DNA of 6,084 nt from the NCBI GenBank assembly GCA_964637565.1, contig CAZWTY010000150.1, positions 1 through 6,084 on the forward strand. The letters are read 5' to 3'. The translations under genes were made by a program, and so were the position numbers. Positions 5,526 to 6,084 of this stretch are shown here, in pieces. Within the stretch, counting starts at the first letter, position 1. Each line of letters starts with the position of its first letter. The notes beneath the pieces are model-generated. The model was not told the origin of the DNA. It saw only the letters and a list, made by a program, of their open reading frames with translations, and searched no databases. Source of the DNA: DYJE01 sp964637565. Lineage in GTDB: Bacteria > Desulfobacterota > Desulfobacteria > Desulfobacterales > Desulfolunaceae.

Positions 5526-5531
5526 TATGGT
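5526..5531 (+). promoter_or_regulatory. Candidate -10 element of hcp
   Basis: TATGGT matches TATAAT at four of six positions and lies at the distance from the FNR-type site expected for class II activation. The predicted start near 5538 gives a leader of about 63 bases that is A/C-rich and shows no obvious structure. Confidence 0.45.
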
Positions 5532-5600
5532 TGTTTCAGAAAAACTGACTATCTCGCATCATTCCATACCCCAACTACCACCAACCAAAGGAGAAAAAGC

Positions 5601-6084
5601 ATGAGCATGTTCTGTTATCAATGTCAGGAAACCGCCAAAGGGACCGGCTGTACCATCGCTGGGGTCTGCGGCAAAAAGGAAAACACCGCCAATCTGCAGG
5701 ATCTGCTGGTATTTGCCCTGAAAGGAATTGCCGTCGTAGCAGTAGAGGCCCAGAAGCAGGGCAAACTTGAGGATGCCACCGGTCTGTTTGTCTGCCAGGG
5801 ACTCTTTGCCACCATCACCAACGCCAACTTCGATGATAGTCGGATCACCGCCCTGATCAAAGAGGCCTTTGCCAAGCGGGATATCCTCAAGCTGTCCATC
5901 GGTTTCACCAGTCATCATGATTGCGTGACCTGGAACGGCAGCGAAGCCGAGTTTGCTGCCAAGGCCAAGGAAGTTGGTGTTCTGTCGCAGCCCAACGAAG
6001 ATGTCCGCTCACTGCGGGAGCTGCTGATCTACGGCCTGAAAGGGATGGCTGCCTATACCGAGCATGCCGCAATGTTGGGCTTTG
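5601..6084 (+). CDS. hcp: Hybrid cluster protein (hydroxylamine reductase / NO reductase), class I, N-terminal part
   Basis: The first 161 codons are present; the family is about 540-550 residues, so roughly 30 percent is visible and the gene runs off the right edge. The N-terminus has the cluster motif C5-X2-C8-X8-C17-X5-C23, the class I pattern of strict anaerobes that binds a cubane [4Fe-4S] cluster. Class II enzymes such as that of E. coli have a wider spacing. The following DLLVFALKGIAV and the later ELLIYGLKGMAAYTEHA repeat are typical of the family's helical N-terminal domain. The cysteines of the hybrid Fe-S-O cluster lie beyond the window. Hcp acts in the cytoplasm; it reduces hydroxylamine to ammonium in vitro and is linked to NO removal in cells. 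AAGGAG at 5588-5593 sits seven bases before the ATG. A separate promoter with an FNR-type site precedes it, behind the terminator of the octaheme cytochrome gene. Confidence 0.95.
   Translation, partial: MSMFCYQCQETAKGTGCTIAGVCGKKENTANLQDLLVFALKGIAVVAVEAQKQGKLEDATGLFVCQGLFATITNANFDDSRITALIKEAFAKRDILKLSIGFTSHHDCVTWNGSEAEFAAKAKEVGVLSQPNEDVRSLRELLIYGLKGMAAYTEHAAMLGF

Noticed and set aside
5559..5918. A 119-codon minus-strand frame opposite the start of hcp
   Set aside because: hcp is unmistakable on the plus strand with its cysteine motif and ribosome site; the antisense frame has no support.

Overview
The window looks like chromosome of an anaerobic, cytochrome-rich Desulfuromonadota bacterium, most likely a Geobacter/Trichlorobacter relative. 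The reasons are an octaheme c-type cytochrome, a strict-anaerobe (class I) hybrid cluster protein, a membrane 4Fe-4S protein of the NapH/NosR kind, and moderately GC-rich coding sequence with AT-rich promoters. The organism call is inference from gene content.

Layout: positions 1-126 (minus) hold the N-terminus of a membrane 4Fe-4S protein that runs off the left edge. Positions 224-3959 (minus) hold an efflux cassette, transcribed right to left: TetR regulator, membrane fusion protein, FtsX-type permease and ABC ATPase. The last three genes are packed with a 4-bp overlap and a 4-bp gap. The plus strand carries an octaheme hydroxylamine-oxidoreductase-like cytochrome (4146-5402) with a strong terminator, then hcp (5601 to the right edge, truncated). 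No RNA gene, insertion sequence, CRISPR array or integration scar was seen.

The most interesting signal is regulatory. The membrane 4Fe-4S gene, the octaheme cytochrome and hcp each have upstream a 16-bp site of the form TTTGAC-N4-(G/A)TCA. This is the shape of a CRP/FNR-family operator (FNR, DNR or HcpR type). In all three the TTTGAC arm points away from the gene, and a -10-like hexamer starts 29.5-30.5 bp from the site centre, the geometry of a class II activator. This ties the three genes into one probable regulon around reactive nitrogen: nitrite or NO reduction through hydroxylamine on the cytochrome in the periplasm, hydroxylamine or NO removal by Hcp in the cytoplasm, and the membrane 4Fe-4S protein as a possible electron-transfer partner.

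A second regulatory layer is a pair of related 16-bp palindromes, GTAAA-N6-TTYAC-like. One lies directly before the membrane fusion protein gene and one lies between tetR and the cytochrome promoter. They are the probable operators of the TetR protein. The second sits 17 bp upstream of the FNR-type site, so efflux control and nitrogen-oxide control may meet in the tetR/hao divergent promoter region.
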